Positions 52,362-61,296 of a DNA stretch of 64,000 bases are shown piece by piece (within the stretch, counting starts at the first letter, position 1; each line of letters opens with the position of its first letter). A program made the position numbers and the translations under genes. Origin of the DNA: Cytobacillus firmus (lineage in GTDB: Bacteria > Bacillota > Bacilli > Bacillales > Cytobacillaceae). Location of the stretch: NCBI RefSeq assembly GCF_023612095.1, contig NZ_CP086235.1:3917501-3981500 (forward strand). Direction: 5' to 3'. The notes beneath the pieces are model-generated. The model was not told the DNA's origin, did not search any database, and saw only the letters and a program-made list of their open reading frames with translations.

Positions 52362-52899
52362 TATATCCCCGCCTCTCCATCATTTTTTTCAGCTTCATCC
52401 TGCCTCTGCTCAATCTCGTTTTGATCGTATTTTGGTTTACTCCTATCAGTCCTTGAATCTCTTCAATCGAGCATTCTTCATAATAATAGAGAGTAACAAC
52501 TTCCCGGTACTTCACAGGCAAAGACAATACACACAAGGAAAGAAATTCTTCCTCGCTGCGCTTCAGCAGCTCCTTTTCCGGAGGCAATTCCTTCGATGAA
52601 AATAAAGAAAACAGGCTCGAATTAAGCACCACTTTCCGAAACGCATGACTCTTCAGGACATCCTTTGATCTATTAATAGACAATCGATAAATCCATGATT
52701 TAAAGGAGGTCACTTCATCGATTTTGTCATAATTTTGGTAACTTGTTATGAATACATCCTGAACGATATCTTCCGCGAGCTTCCAGTCCTTCACGTAGTT
52801 ATAAGCAAGCTTCGTGAGCCGTTCACCGTACTCATCCATTATCATCTCAAGCCAAACTTCACGATCTTCTAATGAATCATCATCCCTGATCCTTCTCAC
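52345..52899 (-). CDS. ECF-type RNA polymerase sigma factor
   Basis: A 184-residue sigma factor. Region 2 is LAYNYVKDWKLAEDIVQDVFITSYQNYDKI (core-binding and -10 recognition); region 4 is YREVVTLYYYEECSIEEIQGLIGVNQNTIKTRLSRGRMKLKK (-35 recognition). The GTG start has GGGGAGAG upstream. It is paired with the anti-sigma-like gene. The promoter set is unknown; such sigma factors usually govern envelope stress. Confidence 0.9.
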   Translation of the reverse strand: MRRIRDDDSLEDREVWLEMIMDEYGERLTKLAYNYVKDWKLAEDIVQDVFITSYQNYDKIDEVTSFKSWIYRLSINRSKDVLKSHAFRKVVLNSSLFSLFSSKELPPEKELLKRSEEEFLSLCVLSLPVKYREVVTLYYYEECSIEEIQGLIGVNQNTIKTRLSRGRMKLKKMMERRGYNGEQA

Positions 52900-53027
52900 A
52901 CTCTCCCCACCCCATTATCCCTTTAATGCTAAGACGAATGAGTTGAGTAAAGGTTTCATTTTTTTAAAACCATCTGCCCTTGAACCCCATCCCTAATTGC
53001 CTCTTCTAAGACCTGTTTATCCAAAAA

Positions 53028-53050
53028 GAAAAAGCCACCCGGATTGGCAG
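53028..53050 (-). terminator. Terminator after the 77-residue membrane protein gene
   Basis: GCTGCC-AATCCG-GGTGGC on the minus strand followed by TTTTTC. Confidence 0.6.
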
Positions 53051-53059
53051 CTGCGTTGG

Positions 53060-53293
53060 TTATTCACTTTCCCTCATTGAAAACAAATAAAGAATTGCAA
53101 TGATAACAGCAATAATAGAAGTAATAACAGAATATCGGAAAATAGTAAAAAAGAACTCAGGAAATGGTGTGATAATACTTGAAGTCATACCATCAACATC
53201 TGTTGTACTTTCGATTCGCTTCATAAAGGCGACCAATAAGAAAAAAGAACCAATAAATGAATAGATTCCTGTTTTCACTATGATTTTCTCCAT
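53060..53293 (-). CDS. Small membrane protein (77 aa)
   Basis: Two predicted helices (GIYSFIGSFFLLVAFM and SVITSIIAVIIAILYLF) flank a ~25-residue loop with SSIITPFPEFF. It resembles small Bacillus hypothetical membrane proteins; no family is named. GGGGGATTTAATG-type spacing gives a fair SD. Confidence 0.6.
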   Translation of the reverse strand: MEKIIVKTGIYSFIGSFFLLVAFMKRIESTTDVDGMTSSIITPFPEFFFTIFRYSVITSIIAVIIAILYLFSMRESE

Positions 53294-53344
53294 TAAATCC
53301 CCCTAAATTGACTCATTATTTTTTGAAATTCCAGTTTTATAAAA

Positions 53345-53521
53345 TTACTGAAATCCTCCCGTGTCCTTGTTATCTCCCATCAAATAATTAGAGCTTTCTC
53401 CTGGCTTTGCGTTCGGATTTGTTGGGGTAAGAGGGTTATTATTGTTTCTCCTGCGTCTCCAATCAATAGCTAAAGCAAATAGTATAATTCCAACAATAAA
53501 AATTAATAACCACCACATCAT
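53345..53521 (-). CDS. Small single-pass membrane protein (58 aa)
   Basis: A 58-codon frame from the ATG at 53521 (GGGGGTGG SD) to TAA. MMWWLLIFIVGIILFALAID is a membrane helix; the tail RRRRNNNN and PTNPNAKPGESSNYLMGD is polar and Asn/Pro rich. No family is recognised, but length, SD and helix make it a likely gene. Confidence 0.65.
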   Translation of the reverse strand: MMWWLLIFIVGIILFALAIDWRRRRNNNNPLTPTNPNAKPGESSNYLMGDNKDTGGFQ

Positions 53522-53537
53522 TTTCCACCCCCTGGTT

Positions 53538-53831
53538 TTATTTTAGGAAAAGGTAAAGAAGCAGCGCAGTCATAATATTGGGCAGACCAATTAATACTGA
53601 GCCGATGCTTGTTCTTTTTCGCTTTCGTCTTTCGTCAGGAGAATCTGTTGCTTCAAAACCCGCCCTCATCCGATGGGGACCAGCTAAAGAACCTGACATA
53701 AGAATGGACACAGCAATAAACAACAATCCAATGGCTCCTGTCACTAAATACGCTTTACTGAATTCCCAAAAACCAATTGAAAATAAAACACCAGCTATCG
53801 CCAAAACGATCCCTAAGGTTAAATGCTTCAA
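53538..53831 (-). CDS. DUF5316-like membrane protein (97 aa)
   Basis: A 97-residue protein with three helices: TLGIVLAIAGVLFSIGFWEF, YLVTGAIGLLFIAVSILMSG and IGSVLIGLPNIMTALLLYLF. The polar centre SLAGPHRMRAGFEATDSPDERRKRKR fits DUF5316 as I recall it. It is encoded 17 nt upstream of the 58-residue peptide and may be co-transcribed with it. Confidence 0.55.
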   Translation of the reverse strand: MKHLTLGIVLAIAGVLFSIGFWEFSKAYLVTGAIGLLFIAVSILMSGSLAGPHRMRAGFEATDSPDERRKRKRTSIGSVLIGLPNIMTALLLYLFLK

Positions 53832-53951
53832 CCAAAACCTCCTCCTTTTATAACTATACGACTGAAATCTCTAATTGTTTCAATTTTCTTTCTATTAATG
53901 TTCTGTGCGAAGAATGGCCACACAAACTTCCACTTCTAAAAAACCTGTACC

Positions 53952-54587
53952 CTAATTCATATACTTCGCAACTAACAAATAACACCTTTCTCTTGTCAGA
54001 CTTGCCAGGGAAGCCACATATTCCAATTGCTCCATTGAACCCCCTTTGTATTTTAGGGAAGAATTTTTAGCCGTTTCATCTCTTTGCTGGATCCATTTCC
54101 GCTGTTCTTCTCTTAGTTGGTCCATCTGATCATTTTCAAGCTGTTCTTCCAGCAACCCATAGATTTTGTTTAATTCGTCATCCCACGTTCTATATCTTTC
54201 TTCCTCCTGTTCCACCATTTCTGAGGTCGTTGTCTTGGCTTCTGCGTTTCTGTCCGCATCTTCCATTTTGTTTAGCTTCTTAAGATATTCATCTTTACTG
54301 CTCTCGTGACTTTCATTTTTATCAATTGCCTCAACATCATTTGAAGCTTCAGCTGAATTGTCTTTGTCATGGGACTGTGTAGTATTACTGCTGCCGTCAG
54401 ATTTTTCTTCCTCAATTCCCTGTGATCCATCAGGCGCCTTTTCCGTTGTTTCGATATCTTCTTCTTGAGCAGAGCTGTTACTGGATGGCTGGCTGCTCGA
54501 TTCTTCAGATGAGTTCCCACAAGCAGCCAATACTCCTGACAAGGCTATTGTTAACAGTACTGCCAAAAACCTTTTATTGTTTTCCAC
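53952..54587 (-). CDS. LprI-like lysozyme-inhibitor family lipoprotein (DUF1311)
   Basis: A 211-residue lipoprotein; the signal ends in LAAC (Cys23). About 70 residues of Ser/Glu/Asp-rich linker follow. The C-terminal LprI domain is DELNKIYGLLEEQLENDQMDQLREEQRKWIQQRDE in outline and ends ASLTRERCYLLVAKYM, with the usual conserved Cys. Gram-negative LprI proteins inhibit lysozyme; in Bacillus the role is not established. Confidence 0.82.
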   Translation of the reverse strand: MENNKRFLAVLLTIALSGVLAACGNSSEESSSQPSSNSSAQEEDIETTEKAPDGSQGIEEEKSDGSSNTTQSHDKDNSAEASNDVEAIDKNESHESSKDEYLKKLNKMEDADRNAEAKTTTSEMVEQEEERYRTWDDELNKIYGLLEEQLENDQMDQLREEQRKWIQQRDETAKNSSLKYKGGSMEQLEYVASLASLTRERCYLLVAKYMN

Positions 54588-54693
54588 TGTTCTTACTCCC
54601 CTTCTCTTTTGACAAAATGTCTGTATTTATTCGCTCAAACCAATCTTATCATTATTTATAGAAAATTATCCCATTTAGAAATCAAGGACGAAA

Positions 54694-54722
54694 AAAGGAG
54701 CTCCGCTTCGGAACTCCTTTCT
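54694..54722. terminator. Terminator between GrpB and LprI-like genes
   Basis: AAAGGAGCTCC-GCTTC-GGAACTCCTTT forms a long stem with one mismatch and flanking A/T runs on both sides. Confidence 0.8.
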
Positions 54723-54784
54723 AGAAACACACTGGCTACAATTAAGCCTTAGCGATAGGAAAGAAGGCAAACTGCTGCCACACT

Positions 54785-55303
54785 TCATAGATTCTTTTCT
54801 TCCGCATACCATTCAAGCGCCTTCTGTTCCATCTCTTTCACAAACACCTTTTTCGCCTGGCTATAATCAGTCGTGTCATCAAACCTTTGAGCCAATTCTT
54901 CCTTAAAATTCGTATACCTTTCCGCTTCATCGGTATGGGTCCGCAGATAATCTCTAAAGATAAGATGCCGTTCTATTTGGGGGTTATCAGATTGATAGAC
55001 ATGTATATGATGAGTTCGATTTTCCCCGCCTTTACGAAATAATCTTCTCCCTGTAATGCCCCATTCCCCGGCAGAGTCGTATCCAAGCTTCTTCATCTTT
55101 TCAGTAAATTCATCAATCTTCTCGATGTTTCTCACAATACACATCATATCGATTACAGGCTTTGCCTTCATCCCCCGGACTGCAGTGCTCCCAAAATGTT
55201 CACATTTAATGATTTCATCTTCAAAGATTGATTTTAAAAATTGAACCTCATTTTGATACATAAGGGCCCAATCATCGCTAAATGCAGTAAGTCGAACCTT
55301 CAT
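54785..55303 (-). CDS. GrpB family protein (nucleotidyltransferase-fold)
   Basis: A 172-residue member of the GrpB/CoaE-like family. The nucleotidyltransferase motif is GSTAVRGMKAKPVIDMMCIVRN, with the GS and D positions; HHIHVYQSDNPQIERHLIFRDYLR is the second conserved block. The biochemical role is not settled; family members have been proposed as nucleotidyltransferases. A monocistronic gene ending at the terminator below 54722. Confidence 0.85.
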   Translation of the reverse strand: MKVRLTAFSDDWALMYQNEVQFLKSIFEDEIIKCEHFGSTAVRGMKAKPVIDMMCIVRNIEKIDEFTEKMKKLGYDSAGEWGITGRRLFRKGGENRTHHIHVYQSDNPQIERHLIFRDYLRTHTDEAERYTNFKEELAQRFDDTTDYSQAKKVFVKEMEQKALEWYAEEKNL

Positions 55304-55620
55304 TTAAAAACCTCCGTTGATAAGCTTCATTGGTTACATATTCCATAGTGATAATCGTTTACCTGCTGATGAGCAAACATCCTTTGACTGTTTTCTTATA
55401 TAATTGATTTAAAAAGCGGATCCTTTAAACACCCTTTAAACGACTGCAATATCTATATGAATCATAAGGGATACGAAAATTTGGAAGTCCACTCTGGTAA
55501 AGGATATGTATATTCTTTATATGGAAGCTGCTTCAAATACTGGCGGTATAATTGAATATCGCCTTTACAGTTATACTGCCGCACCTTTTACTCTGAAAAT
55601 TATGGAGGATGTGTTTTAAC
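55304..55620. other. Intergenic region upstream of the Mrr-like gene
   Basis: A hairpin GCGGTATAA...TTATACTGC lies at 55543-55579, about 40 nt upstream of the start, and could act in the leader. GGAGG at 55601-55605 is the SD of the next gene. No ORF with an SD was found. Confidence 0.5.
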
Positions 55621-56175
55621 TTGAGAGACCGTCATCATTTAATACTTTGGATTATAATCATTCTGGTGCCGATAATTGTATTTATAAAAACGAACAATTG
55701 GGAAAATGCGATTATGGCTTTTTTAGGAGGAGTAATTTTTTATCTTCTTTACGGATTGTCTTGGTTCCGCCGAAATCAGAAAAGGCAAGTGGATTCGGAA
55801 ATTTGGAAGATCAGCAAACTTTCGGATGAGCAATTAGAGGATTTCACCATCCCCCTTTTAACTAAATTAGGGTATACAATAACAAAGCCAAATGATGATA
55901 ACCCGGATATAAGTTTTTTACTGACCCTTCCAACAGGCAATCAAGCGATTGTAAAAGTCAAAAGCCATAAAAGAGAAATAGGAATTCGTCTTGTCCAGAA
56001 AACTTTAAAACAAATGGATATTTATGAAGCTGGTGAATGCTGGGTTATCACAAACGAGCGTTTCACCCGGCAAGCAATTGAATATGCTAAAGCAAACAAT
56101 ACCCGCTTATGCGATCGGGAACAATTCATAGACTGGATACTAAAAGCGAAAAAAGGGGAGCAAGTCCGGGGATAG
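55621..56175 (+). CDS. Membrane-anchored Mrr-like restriction-endonuclease-fold protein
   Basis: A 184-residue protein. Two membrane helices (~8-24 and ~28-48) are followed by a PD-(D/E)xK/Mrr-type domain: NPDISFLLTLPTGNQAIVKVKSH and GIRLVQKTLKQMDIYEAGECWVITNERFTRQAIEYAKAN. The catalytic glutamine of usual VQCK is replaced by Val/Lys (IVKVK), so nuclease activity is uncertain. The TTG at 55621 lies 12 nt from GGAGG. It probably is not part of a restriction system. Confidence 0.75.
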   Translation: MRDRHHLILWIIIILVPIIVFIKTNNWENAIMAFLGGVIFYLLYGLSWFRRNQKRQVDSEIWKISKLSDEQLEDFTIPLLTKLGYTITKPNDDNPDISFLLTLPTGNQAIVKVKSHKREIGIRLVQKTLKQMDIYEAGECWVITNERFTRQAIEYAKANNTRLCDREQFIDWILKAKKGEQVRG

Positions 56176-56245
56176 AATTCTTGATACTCGTAGACACCTT
56201 AAAAATAGGCCGCCTCATTGAGGCGGCCTAAGACACATTCCCGCT

Positions 56246-57682
56246 TTAGTAAGCCCGGGCAAACCAAACCGTATGCTTCGCTTCTTTTCCACAATGGATG
56301 CAAGTATCTTTCGTTGCCGGCGGGTTGAACGGGATGTTCCGTGTCGTGAATTTCGTTTTTTCTTTTACACTTTCTTCACAGGTGTCATCACCACACCATC
56401 CGGCTAAGATCCAGCCTGGGATGGCATCATTTTGTTCAGATTGTGCAATGTGCTGTTCTAATTGCTCGATTGTATCGATATGTGTGTGCGAATTCTCAGC
56501 GCGGAATTCTTTTGCTTTTTCTAATAGACGAGTCTGCATGGTTTCAAGCTCATTTTTGATGCTTTCAATAATCGAATCAAGCGATACAGCCACTTTGTCG
56601 CCAAGATCACGCGCCTTCATTAAGCATTGATTTTGGTCTAAATCACGTGGGCCAAGCTCTATGCGGACAGGCACGCCTTTTAGCTCCCACTCATTAAATT
56701 TATAGCCTGGTGATTGATCGGAATCATCAAGGCGTACACGGATTCCTTCTGCCTTTAATGCAGCAAACACTTCATCTAATTTCTCCATTATCGCAGGGTT
56801 CTTTTTCCATGGTCCGACTGGAATCAGCACGACTTGAGTCGGTGCTACTCTTGGAGGCAGAACAAGGCCTTGTTCATCACCATGAACCATGATGACAGAG
56901 CCGATTAAACGTGTGGATGTACCCCATGATGTTGTATGGACAAAAGTATGTTTATTTTCTTTGTTCAAATATTTGATATCAAATGCTTCCGCAAACTTTG
57001 TGCCCAAGTAATGGGACGTTCCCGCCTGTACCGCTTTTCCATCCTTCATCATCGCTTCAATGGAGAACGTATCAACCGCACCTGCAAAACGCTCGGATGG
57101 TGTTTTTTGCCCATCATACACTGGAATGGCAAGCAAGCCTTCTACCACTTCTTTATAGATCTCCAGCATCTGCATTGTTTCCTTGCGCGCATCTTCTTCG
57201 TCAACATGAGCTGTATGGCCTTCCTGCCATAAAAATTCTGATGTGCGGATGAAAGGAAGAGTTTTCTTCTCCCAGCGAAATACATTCGCCCATTGATTGA
57301 TTAAGACCGGCAGATCCCGGTAGCTTTTAATCCAATCGGAATACAAATGTCCAATCATTGTTTCAGAAGTTGGGCGCAGTGCCAGACGCTCCTCAAGCTT
57401 CTCTCCTGCCGCTTCTGTGATCCACGGAAGCTCCGGCGAAAATCCTTCAATGTGATCCTTTTCCTTTTGAAAAAAGTTCTCCGGAATCAGCATCGGGAAA
57501 TAGGCATTGCGGTGGCCGGTTTCCTTAAAACGCTTATCCATCTCAGCCTGAATATGCTCCCAAATTTCATAGCCATCAGGCTTAAAGGCGATACACCCGC
57601 GAACAGGGGTGTAATCAAATAAATCTGCTTTTTGTATCGTTTCCAGATACCATTTTGTAAAGTTGTTGGTGTTTTGAGACAT
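56246..57682 (-). CDS. proS: Proline-tRNA ligase (short, ProS3-type)
   Basis: A 478-residue class II aminoacyl-tRNA synthetase. It lacks the bacterial INS editing domain, so it is the archaeal/eukaryal-like ProS form. Motif 2 appears as WANVFRWEKKTLPFIRTSEFLWQEGHTAH and motif 3 as VLPPRVAPTQVVLIPVG with its Arg. The C-terminal zinc-like cluster includes GWCGDDTCEESVKEKT and CIHCGKEAKH. It charges tRNA-Pro. Regulated by a T-box leader at 57714-57945. Confidence 0.95.
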   Translation of the reverse strand: MSQNTNNFTKWYLETIQKADLFDYTPVRGCIAFKPDGYEIWEHIQAEMDKRFKETGHRNAYFPMLIPENFFQKEKDHIEGFSPELPWITEAAGEKLEERLALRPTSETMIGHLYSDWIKSYRDLPVLINQWANVFRWEKKTLPFIRTSEFLWQEGHTAHVDEEDARKETMQMLEIYKEVVEGLLAIPVYDGQKTPSERFAGAVDTFSIEAMMKDGKAVQAGTSHYLGTKFAEAFDIKYLNKENKHTFVHTTSWGTSTRLIGSVIMVHGDEQGLVLPPRVAPTQVVLIPVGPWKKNPAIMEKLDEVFAALKAEGIRVRLDDSDQSPGYKFNEWELKGVPVRIELGPRDLDQNQCLMKARDLGDKVAVSLDSIIESIKNELETMQTRLLEKAKEFRAENSHTHIDTIEQLEQHIAQSEQNDAIPGWILAGWCGDDTCEESVKEKTKFTTRNIPFNPPATKDTCIHCGKEAKHTVWFARAY

Positions 57683-57713
57683 CTTCTTTTCCTCCTGAAA
57701 ATATTTTTAAGAA

Positions 57714-57757
57714 TAAAAAAAGCATAAAGAGTCCTTCAAAAGGACGTCTTTATGCTA
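57714..57757 (-). terminator. T-box terminator of proS
   Basis: AGCATAAAGACGTCCTT...AAGGACTCTTTATGCT is a 16-bp stem with one mismatch and a T7 run on the minus strand. It is the OFF state of the proS leader. Confidence 0.9.
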
Positions 57758-57945
57758 GTAGACGCGGTACCACCTTAGTTCGGCTTTACAAAAACTAAAG
57801 CCCTCTAATCGTTAATAACGAAACGACCCGGTTAGCTTTTTCCTAACATCTCCGTGGCAGGTTTCAATAAGGAGCGGTGATATAGCTCTCAGCCCAGGCT
57901 ATATTTTCTGTTTCACAATCCTTATTTACTTGATCACATCATTGA
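57758..57945 (-). promoter_or_regulatory. T-box riboswitch (tRNA-Pro) controlling proS
   Basis: The T-box core AAGGTGGTACCGCG is at 57763-57776 (minus strand). The stem I specifier loop contains AAACCTGCC, in which CCT (57859-57861), a proline codon, is the likely specifier. Uncharged tRNA-Pro should stabilise the antiterminator and switch proS on. Confidence 0.92.
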
Positions 57946-58030
57946 TTACATATATATGATAATATACCAACTTGTGTTGAGTAATTCAATACAGTCAAAG
58001 ATAAATTCCTGATGGAGTATCCCTTCCATC
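57946..58030. other. Short gap downstream of the RND gene
   Basis: Contains the promoter region of the proS leader and no gene. A weak ATATATATGATAATAT stretch is present near 57950. Confidence 0.4.
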
Positions 58031-61000
58031 CTATTTCCCATCAGCTCTTCTCTCTATCTTAGACGTCTTCAGGAAAAATAATTCATACACAACAGGAACA
58101 ATAATTAATGTCAGCAGTGTAGATGATGTTAAACCGCCAATAACCGTTACCGCAAGGCCCTTTGAAATAAGGGTGCCTGATGAGGTGGTCATAGCCAGCG
58201 GGATTAAGGCGGCAATGGTCGCAAATGCGGTCATTAAAATAGGCCTTAATCTTGTTTTTCCTGCTTCAACTAACGACTCTCTAATCGGCAAACCTTTCGT
58301 TCGGTTCTGCCCAATCCGGTCGACAAGGACTATCGCATTCGTTGTGACAATTCCAATCAGCATCAGGAAGCCAATCATCACACTTACAGAGAGAGGCTCA
58401 TTAATTATATAAAGTGATACAAGCGAACCAATTGGGACGAATATGAGTGATGAAAGGATAATAAATGGAATACGGGCTTTACCAAAGGTAACCAGCATGG
58501 TTAAATACACAAGCCCGATTGCCACAAGAATGGAAATTCCCAGTGATTGGAAAATTTCCACTGTTTCATCGTTGCCTCCGCCGCTCGTTAAGGATACTCC
58601 ATCCGGCAGATCAAGCTTTTCGACACCCGCCTTTACCTCTGATGATACTGCCTGCACATCATTTCCTTTTACCTGGCCTGAAACACGGGCATAAACCTTG
58701 CTGTCCAGCTTCTGAATCGATGTGAAGGTATCGATTTCTTTCACCTCAGCCACCTCTGAAAGCTGGACTGGCCCTCTTTGAGAAAATAGGGTGACCTCTT
58801 CCAATTCATCTTTTGATCCAAGCTCTTCATCAAAGGAAAGCTGAACCTCCTGCTCCTTATCATCGAGCAGCAGCGCCCCGACATTCACAGGCTTCGTCTG
58901 ATCGCTGACAGTTCCAAGAATCTGGAATCCTGACAAACCATATTCACTAGCTTTCTCAGAATCTATTTCCACTAAAAATTGCTTTTGCTTTTCGCTGAAA
59001 TTGTTCGTAATATATTTCAGGTCTTTATTTCCCTGCATATACTCTTCCACTTGCTTGGAAGCCTTCTGCAGCGCCTCTAAATCATTGGAAAACAAGTCAA
59101 TATCCACGTTATTATTCGAAGGTGGCCCGCCTGTTTCCAGCTCCTGGACACTAATCTTCAGATCAGCGTTTTCCTCATCTGAGATATCTTCTATTTTACT
59201 TTCAATTGATTTAATCGTTTTCTCCACATTTACATTATCTTTTAAGTTAACAAAATAGCTTGCTTTGTTTTCAAGCCGCAGTCCTGTGGCAAAATCCCTG
59301 GCTCCTATAGCGGCTGTGACATCTGCTGCTTCTTTCTGCTCATCGAGCTTCTCTTCCACCTTCAGTGAGATGGTATTTGTTTTTTCCAGGGAAGCGGATG
59401 ATGGCAATTCAATCGATGCTGTCAGTGTTTTGGACTCTTCATTAGGAATAAACGTAAACCCTAATGAAGGCACAACCGCTAATGAACCAACAAGCAGCAC
59501 GAGTGAAATAAACAAGATTACTAACTTGTGATTGAGCGATTTTTCAATTAATCGGCCATAAAACCTCTGAAGCGCTCCCTCTTTTTCTTCAGCCGGCACC
59601 TTCTTAAACGAAAATTTTGCCAGGATCGGCACAATTGTGATGGAAACCAGCAGCGATGCTAACAGGGAGAACACGATCGTTAAAGCAAAAGGCAAAAAGA
59701 ATTTCCCTGTAATACCGCCAACAAAACCGATCGGAAGGAATACCACAACCGTGGTTAAGGTTGACGATGTGATTGCCCTTAATATTTCCTTGGTGGATTC
59801 TAAAATGATTTTATCGGACATTCCCTCATTGGATTTGCGGACCCGCCTGAAAATATTTTCGATGACGACAATACTGTCATCCACCACACGCCCTACAGCT
59901 ACAGCCATTCCGCCCAGTGTCATGATGTTCAATGAGATGTCCATTTGGTTTAGAAAAATCGCTGCAATCAAAATGGACAAAGGTATGGAAACTACTGCGA
60001 TAATGGTCGCTCTGGCATTGCGAAGGAAAACCAGAACGGCAATGGACGCAAATAGAGCCCCCAACAACCCTTCCTTGACTAAAGTACTGACAGACTTTTC
60101 AACATCCTTGGCAGAGTCGATACCAATCTCGTAGTCGAGCTGATCATCATATTTTTCAAGTACCTTGGTCACCTTGTCTGCCACTTCAACGGTGTTGGCT
60201 TCCTGTTTTTTCGTGATCGCCATGGATAAAGAATCTTTCAGATTATAACGGGCTAATTCACTTTTATCTGTTACTGGCTCAATGTCTGCAATGTCTTTTA
60301 ATGGAATAGCGGCAGATTGCCGGGCTCCCTGCTCTCCACCGGCATCTTCAGCTGAAGCGCCGCCAAAAGCAGGCTGAAGCTGCAGATTTTCCAGATTTGA
60401 AATAGAATCAAGGTTTTCTTCTACACGGATCGGGATTTGCTCTTCCTTTTCCGTCAGCTCACCTGCCGGGAAAGAAAGATATTTTTCATTGATCTGCTCT
60501 TTAATGCTGCTGAGTGATAATCCTGCTTGAGCTGCTTTCTCTTTATCGACTGTAATTTGCACAAGATTATCGGTTAAGCCTGCAACAGATACGCTGTTGA
60601 TTCCTTCTATTTTGTTTAATTCAGGAATGACACTATCCTTCATGACAGCTTCTATGCTTTCCCCGTCCTTGCTGAAAAAGGAAATATTATAAATGGGAAA
60701 AGATCCAAAAGAGAGCCGGTTTAATTTCACTTCCGCCTCTTCAGGCAATCCGGCTTCATCAATAACCGAATTCACCCGCTGTTCCACTTGATCCAGATCT
60801 GTATCAAACGGAAATTCCAGGTTAATGATCCCAATACTGTCATAAGCAGAACTGGTCATCTTTTTTATACCCTCAATGGAATCCAGCTGATCTTCAAGCT
60901 TTGAAACTACCTGTTTATCCACATCAGATGGAGATGCACCAGGGTATACCGCTTCAATGGATATCTGCGGGAATTCAATATCAGGAAATTGATCCACTTT

Positions 61001-61099
61001 TAATTTTGAAAAAGAGTAAATACCGCCAGTGATTAATAAAAATGAAATGATAAAGACCGCAACGGCATTCTTTAAACTGAACTTTGTTAAAAAACTCAT
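58031..61099 (-). CDS. RND-superfamily efflux transporter (SwrC/AcrB-like)
   Basis: A 1022-residue RND pump with 12 helices and two large extracytoplasmic loops. TM1 is NAVAVFIISFLLITGGIYSF; the helix-4 region GGMAVAVGRVVDDSIVVIENIFR contains the proton-relay Asp pair. It resembles SwrC (YerP) of Bacillus, a single-component RND linked to surfactin resistance and swarming. AGGAG-type SD near 61111. A promoter (-35 at 61157-61162, -10 at 61134-61139) overlaps the TetR operator at 61156-61169. Confidence 0.9.
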   Translation of the reverse strand: MSFLTKFSLKNAVAVFIISFLLITGGIYSFSKLKVDQFPDIEFPQISIEAVYPGASPSDVDKQVVSKLEDQLDSIEGIKKMTSSAYDSIGIINLEFPFDTDLDQVEQRVNSVIDEAGLPEEAEVKLNRLSFGSFPIYNISFFSKDGESIEAVMKDSVIPELNKIEGINSVSVAGLTDNLVQITVDKEKAAQAGLSLSSIKEQINEKYLSFPAGELTEKEEQIPIRVEENLDSISNLENLQLQPAFGGASAEDAGGEQGARQSAAIPLKDIADIEPVTDKSELARYNLKDSLSMAITKKQEANTVEVADKVTKVLEKYDDQLDYEIGIDSAKDVEKSVSTLVKEGLLGALFASIAVLVFLRNARATIIAVVSIPLSILIAAIFLNQMDISLNIMTLGGMAVAVGRVVDDSIVVIENIFRRVRKSNEGMSDKIILESTKEILRAITSSTLTTVVVFLPIGFVGGITGKFFLPFALTIVFSLLASLLVSITIVPILAKFSFKKVPAEEKEGALQRFYGRLIEKSLNHKLVILFISLVLLVGSLAVVPSLGFTFIPNEESKTLTASIELPSSASLEKTNTISLKVEEKLDEQKEAADVTAAIGARDFATGLRLENKASYFVNLKDNVNVEKTIKSIESKIEDISDEENADLKISVQELETGGPPSNNNVDIDLFSNDLEALQKASKQVEEYMQGNKDLKYITNNFSEKQKQFLVEIDSEKASEYGLSGFQILGTVSDQTKPVNVGALLLDDKEQEVQLSFDEELGSKDELEEVTLFSQRGPVQLSEVAEVKEIDTFTSIQKLDSKVYARVSGQVKGNDVQAVSSEVKAGVEKLDLPDGVSLTSGGGNDETVEIFQSLGISILVAIGLVYLTMLVTFGKARIPFIILSSLIFVPIGSLVSLYIINEPLSVSVMIGFLMLIGIVTTNAIVLVDRIGQNRTKGLPIRESLVEAGKTRLRPILMTAFATIAALIPLAMTTSSGTLISKGLAVTVIGGLTSSTLLTLIIVPVVYELFFLKTSKIERRADGK

Positions 61100-61133
61100 C
61101 TTTTAATCTCCTTTATAATTAATTTATAAATAA

Positions 61134-61162
61134 ATTATACAAAAACTATACAAACCTATCAA
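61134..61162 (-). promoter_or_regulatory. Promoter of the RND gene
   Basis: TTGATA (61157-61162) and TATAAT (61134-61139) have a 17-bp spacer on the minus strand. The -35 box lies within the palindromic TetR operator. Confidence 0.75.
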
Positions 61163-61169
61163 TTGATAG
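61156..61169. promoter_or_regulatory. TetR operator 1, at the RND promoter
   Basis: CTATCAATTGATAG is a perfect 14-bp palindrome overlapping the -35 box, so a bound repressor would block the RND promoter. A close variant lies at the tetR promoter (61904-61917). Confidence 0.8.
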
Positions 61170-61186
61170 ACTGTTTTCATAAAAAA

Positions 61187-61214
61187 AACTTTAACAAGCC
61201 TCTTTGTTAAAGTT
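61187..61214 (-). terminator. Terminator after the TetR gene
   Basis: AACTTTAACAA / TTGTTAAAGTT is a perfect 11-bp stem, followed on the minus strand by T7. It ends tetR transcription, so the RND gene needs its own promoter. Confidence 0.85.
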
Positions 61215-61232
61215 AAAAATCTTTATTCCTTT

Positions 61233-61296
61233 GACTGCGATAAAGTGAAACTTCAATCAGCGGGGACCTTCTTACTGCCCGTTAGACTGCGATAAA
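61233..61296. repeat. Short copy of the structured repeat, overlapping the tetR 3' end
   Basis: ATAAAGTGAAACTTCAATCAG (61240-61260) and the last 26 nt (61271-61296) match the ends of the 1652-1809 copy exactly; the middle is deleted. GACTGCGATAAA flanks it on both sides (61233-61244 and 61285-61296). The last part codes for the C-terminus of TetR. Confidence 0.85.
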
